Positions 63,130 through 64,000 of a DNA stretch of 64,000 nucleotides are shown piece by piece; the stretch's first letter is position 1; every line of letters begins with the position of its first letter. Under the pieces are notes generated by a model that saw only the letters and a program-made list of their open reading frames with translations, was not told the origin of the DNA and ran no database searches. The stretch is from Streptomyces ferrugineus. Lineage in GTDB: Bacteria > Actinomycetota > Actinomycetes > Streptomycetales > Streptomycetaceae. Both the position numbers and the translations under genes were made by a program. Where the stretch lies: contig NZ_CP063373.1 in the NCBI RefSeq assembly GCF_015160855.1, forward strand, positions 6,138,001-6,202,000, in the 5' to 3' direction.

Positions 63130-63831
63130 ATGACCACCCCACCCCCGTCCGGGGCGCCCATCCGCGTCCTCATCGCCGACGACCAGGAGATGGTCCGCAC
63201 CGGCTTCCGCTTCTTCCTCAACGCCCAGCCCGACATGACCGTGGTCGCCGAGGCCGCCGACGGCGAGGAGGCGGTGGCGCTGGCGCGGCGGGAGCGGCCC
63301 GATGTGTGCCTGCTGGACATCCGGATGCCGAAACTGGACGGGCTGGAGGCGACCCGGCTGCTCGCGGGGCCCGATGTGGCCGATCCCATGCGGGTGGTCG
63401 TGGTGACGACCTTCGACCTCGACGAGTACGTGTACGGGGCGCTGCGCGGCGGTGCGTGCGGGTTCCTGCTGAAGGACTCCGGGCCCACGCTGCTCGCCGA
63501 GGCGGTGCGCGCCGCCGCGGCCGGCGACTCGCTGGTCTCGCCGTCGATCACGGTCCGGCTGCTCAAACACGTCACCGCCCCGCAGACCGCCACCGCCGCC
63601 CCGGTCAGGCCCGCGGCCACGCCCATGGAGCCCCTCACCGACCGTGAACTGGACGTGGTCCGGCTGGTCGCCCTCGGCCGCACGAACGCCGAGATCGCCG
63701 CCGAGTTGTACGTCTCGCTGTCCACGGTCAAGACGCACCTGTCCAGCGTGCAGTTGAAGCTGTCCGCCCGGAACCGCGTCGAGATCGCCGCCTGGGCCTG
63801 GCAGAACGGATACGGGCAGCCCGGCGGGTGA
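63130..63831 (+). CDS. NarL/LuxR-family response regulator
   Basis: The 233-residue protein has a receiver domain with acidic Asp17-Asp18, phospho-acceptor Asp63 in LLDIRMP, Thr in VVTTFD near residue 93 and Lys in FLLKDSG near residue 115. A LuxR-type helix-turn-helix (LTDRELDVVRLVALGRTNAEIAAEL) follows at about residues 171-225. It should be phosphorylated by the histidine kinase at 60345-61526 and regulate the ABC module between them. Confidence 0.9.
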   Translation: MTTPPPSGAPIRVLIADDQEMVRTGFRFFLNAQPDMTVVAEAADGEEAVALARRERPDVCLLDIRMPKLDGLEATRLLAGPDVADPMRVVVVTTFDLDEYVYGALRGGACGFLLKDSGPTLLAEAVRAAAAGDSLVSPSITVRLLKHVTAPQTATAAPVRPAATPMEPLTDRELDVVRLVALGRTNAEIAAELYVSLSTVKTHLSSVQLKLSARNRVEIAAWAWQNGYGQPGG

Positions 63832-63941
63832 CGGTCCTGCCCCGCGGACGGCGCTCACTCGAACGGTCCGGTGCGGCTGGTGGGCCGTCAGGTCCGGTGG
63901 TGCGCTGGGGACACGTGTCACGTCCACAGGAGGCAGCCCAG

Positions 63942-64000
63942 ATGACCCGTCGCCCGTCGCCCCGACCCGTCCGTGTTCTCTGCTCGGCCCTGGCCGCCGG
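63942..64000 (+). CDS. Start of a probable exported protein (cut by the window edge)
   Basis: AGGAGG lies nine bases before an ATG that opens MTRRPSPRPVRVLCSALAAG, a basic N-region followed by the start of a hydrophobic core, as in a signal peptide. The remainder is outside the window, so no family can be given. Confidence 0.5.
   Translation, partial: MTRRPSPRPVRVLCSALAA

Noticed and set aside
60345..63731. 1128-codon minus-strand open frame extending the histidine kinase upstream
   Set aside because: Only the last 393 codons encode a kinase. The rest is antisense to the DUF4333-like, ABC and response-regulator genes, and a good ribosome site marks the real start.

Overview
The window looks like chromosomal DNA of a Streptomyces or a close actinomycete relative. 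It is very GC-rich, many genes start with GTG or TTG, most operons are coupled through 4-bp ATGA/GTGA overlaps, and it carries families typical of this group (DUF574 methyltransferase, DUF3140, LacI regulators beside Gfo/Idh/MocA dehydrogenases, a secreted alpha/beta hydrolase). No rRNA, CRISPR array, integrase, transposase or phage gene was seen. Function calls rest on reading motifs and gene context; no database search was run.

Layout. 1-1.9 kb: a partial DUF389 membrane protein, a tRNA-Pro(GGG), an HSL-type hydrolase and a small membrane protein. 2.0-6.8 kb: a minus-strand aromatic-acid operon (GntR/FCD regulator, galB-, galC- and galD-like genes, VOC ring-cleavage dioxygenase), with an MFS remnant behind it. 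6.8-16.6 kb: two LacI-controlled sets containing five Gfo/Idh/MocA dehydrogenases, a phytanoyl-CoA-type dioxygenase and an SDR. 16.7-29 kb: a complete myo-inositol system (IolG, IolE-like, ABC importer, IolC, aldolase, IolB, IolD, IolA/MmsA, GntR regulator) built around a mirrored divergent promoter. 29-33.7 kb: DUF427, aldo/keto reductase behind a MerR-type operator, Nudix, lipoprotein, a PQQ-like remnant, DUF899. 33.7-38.9 kb: lysine catabolism (lysine 6-aminotransferase, semialdehyde dehydrogenase, fused E1 alpha-beta). 39-42.1 kb: PP2C phosphatase, small acetyltransferase, sulfotransferase, and an APS-kinase-like protein that has lost its P-loop. 42.2 kb: a second identical tRNA-Pro(GGG) with the same terminator.

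42.3-52.9 kb is a mixed, more housekeeping-like stretch: DUF309, cobF, a truncated zinc-ribbon gene, cobK, a secreted hydrolase, a HAD phosphatase, a TSUP permease, a thiolase, a monoacylglycerol-lipase-like hydrolase, Dps, DUF3140, a HhH endonuclease and a DUF574 methyltransferase. 52.95-59.9 kb is a tightly overlapping seven-gene minus-strand operon (XRE-cupin regulator, M24 peptidase-fold protein, E1 alpha, E1 beta, amidohydrolase, bicupin, SDR) whose pathway I cannot name; it is the best candidate here for an undescribed system. 60.0-60.34 kb is a 25-bp minisatellite. 60.3-63.8 kb is a two-component/ABC module whose permease has been reduced to a stub. The window ends inside a secreted-protein gene.

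The genes from about 2 to 39 kb form a catabolic district: aromatic acids are routed to pyruvate and oxaloacetate, inositol and probable inositol derivatives to acetyl-CoA, and lysine to aminoadipate and probably glutaryl-CoA. Most sets carry their own repressor and a recognisable palindromic operator. The district lies almost exactly between the two tRNA-Pro copies.
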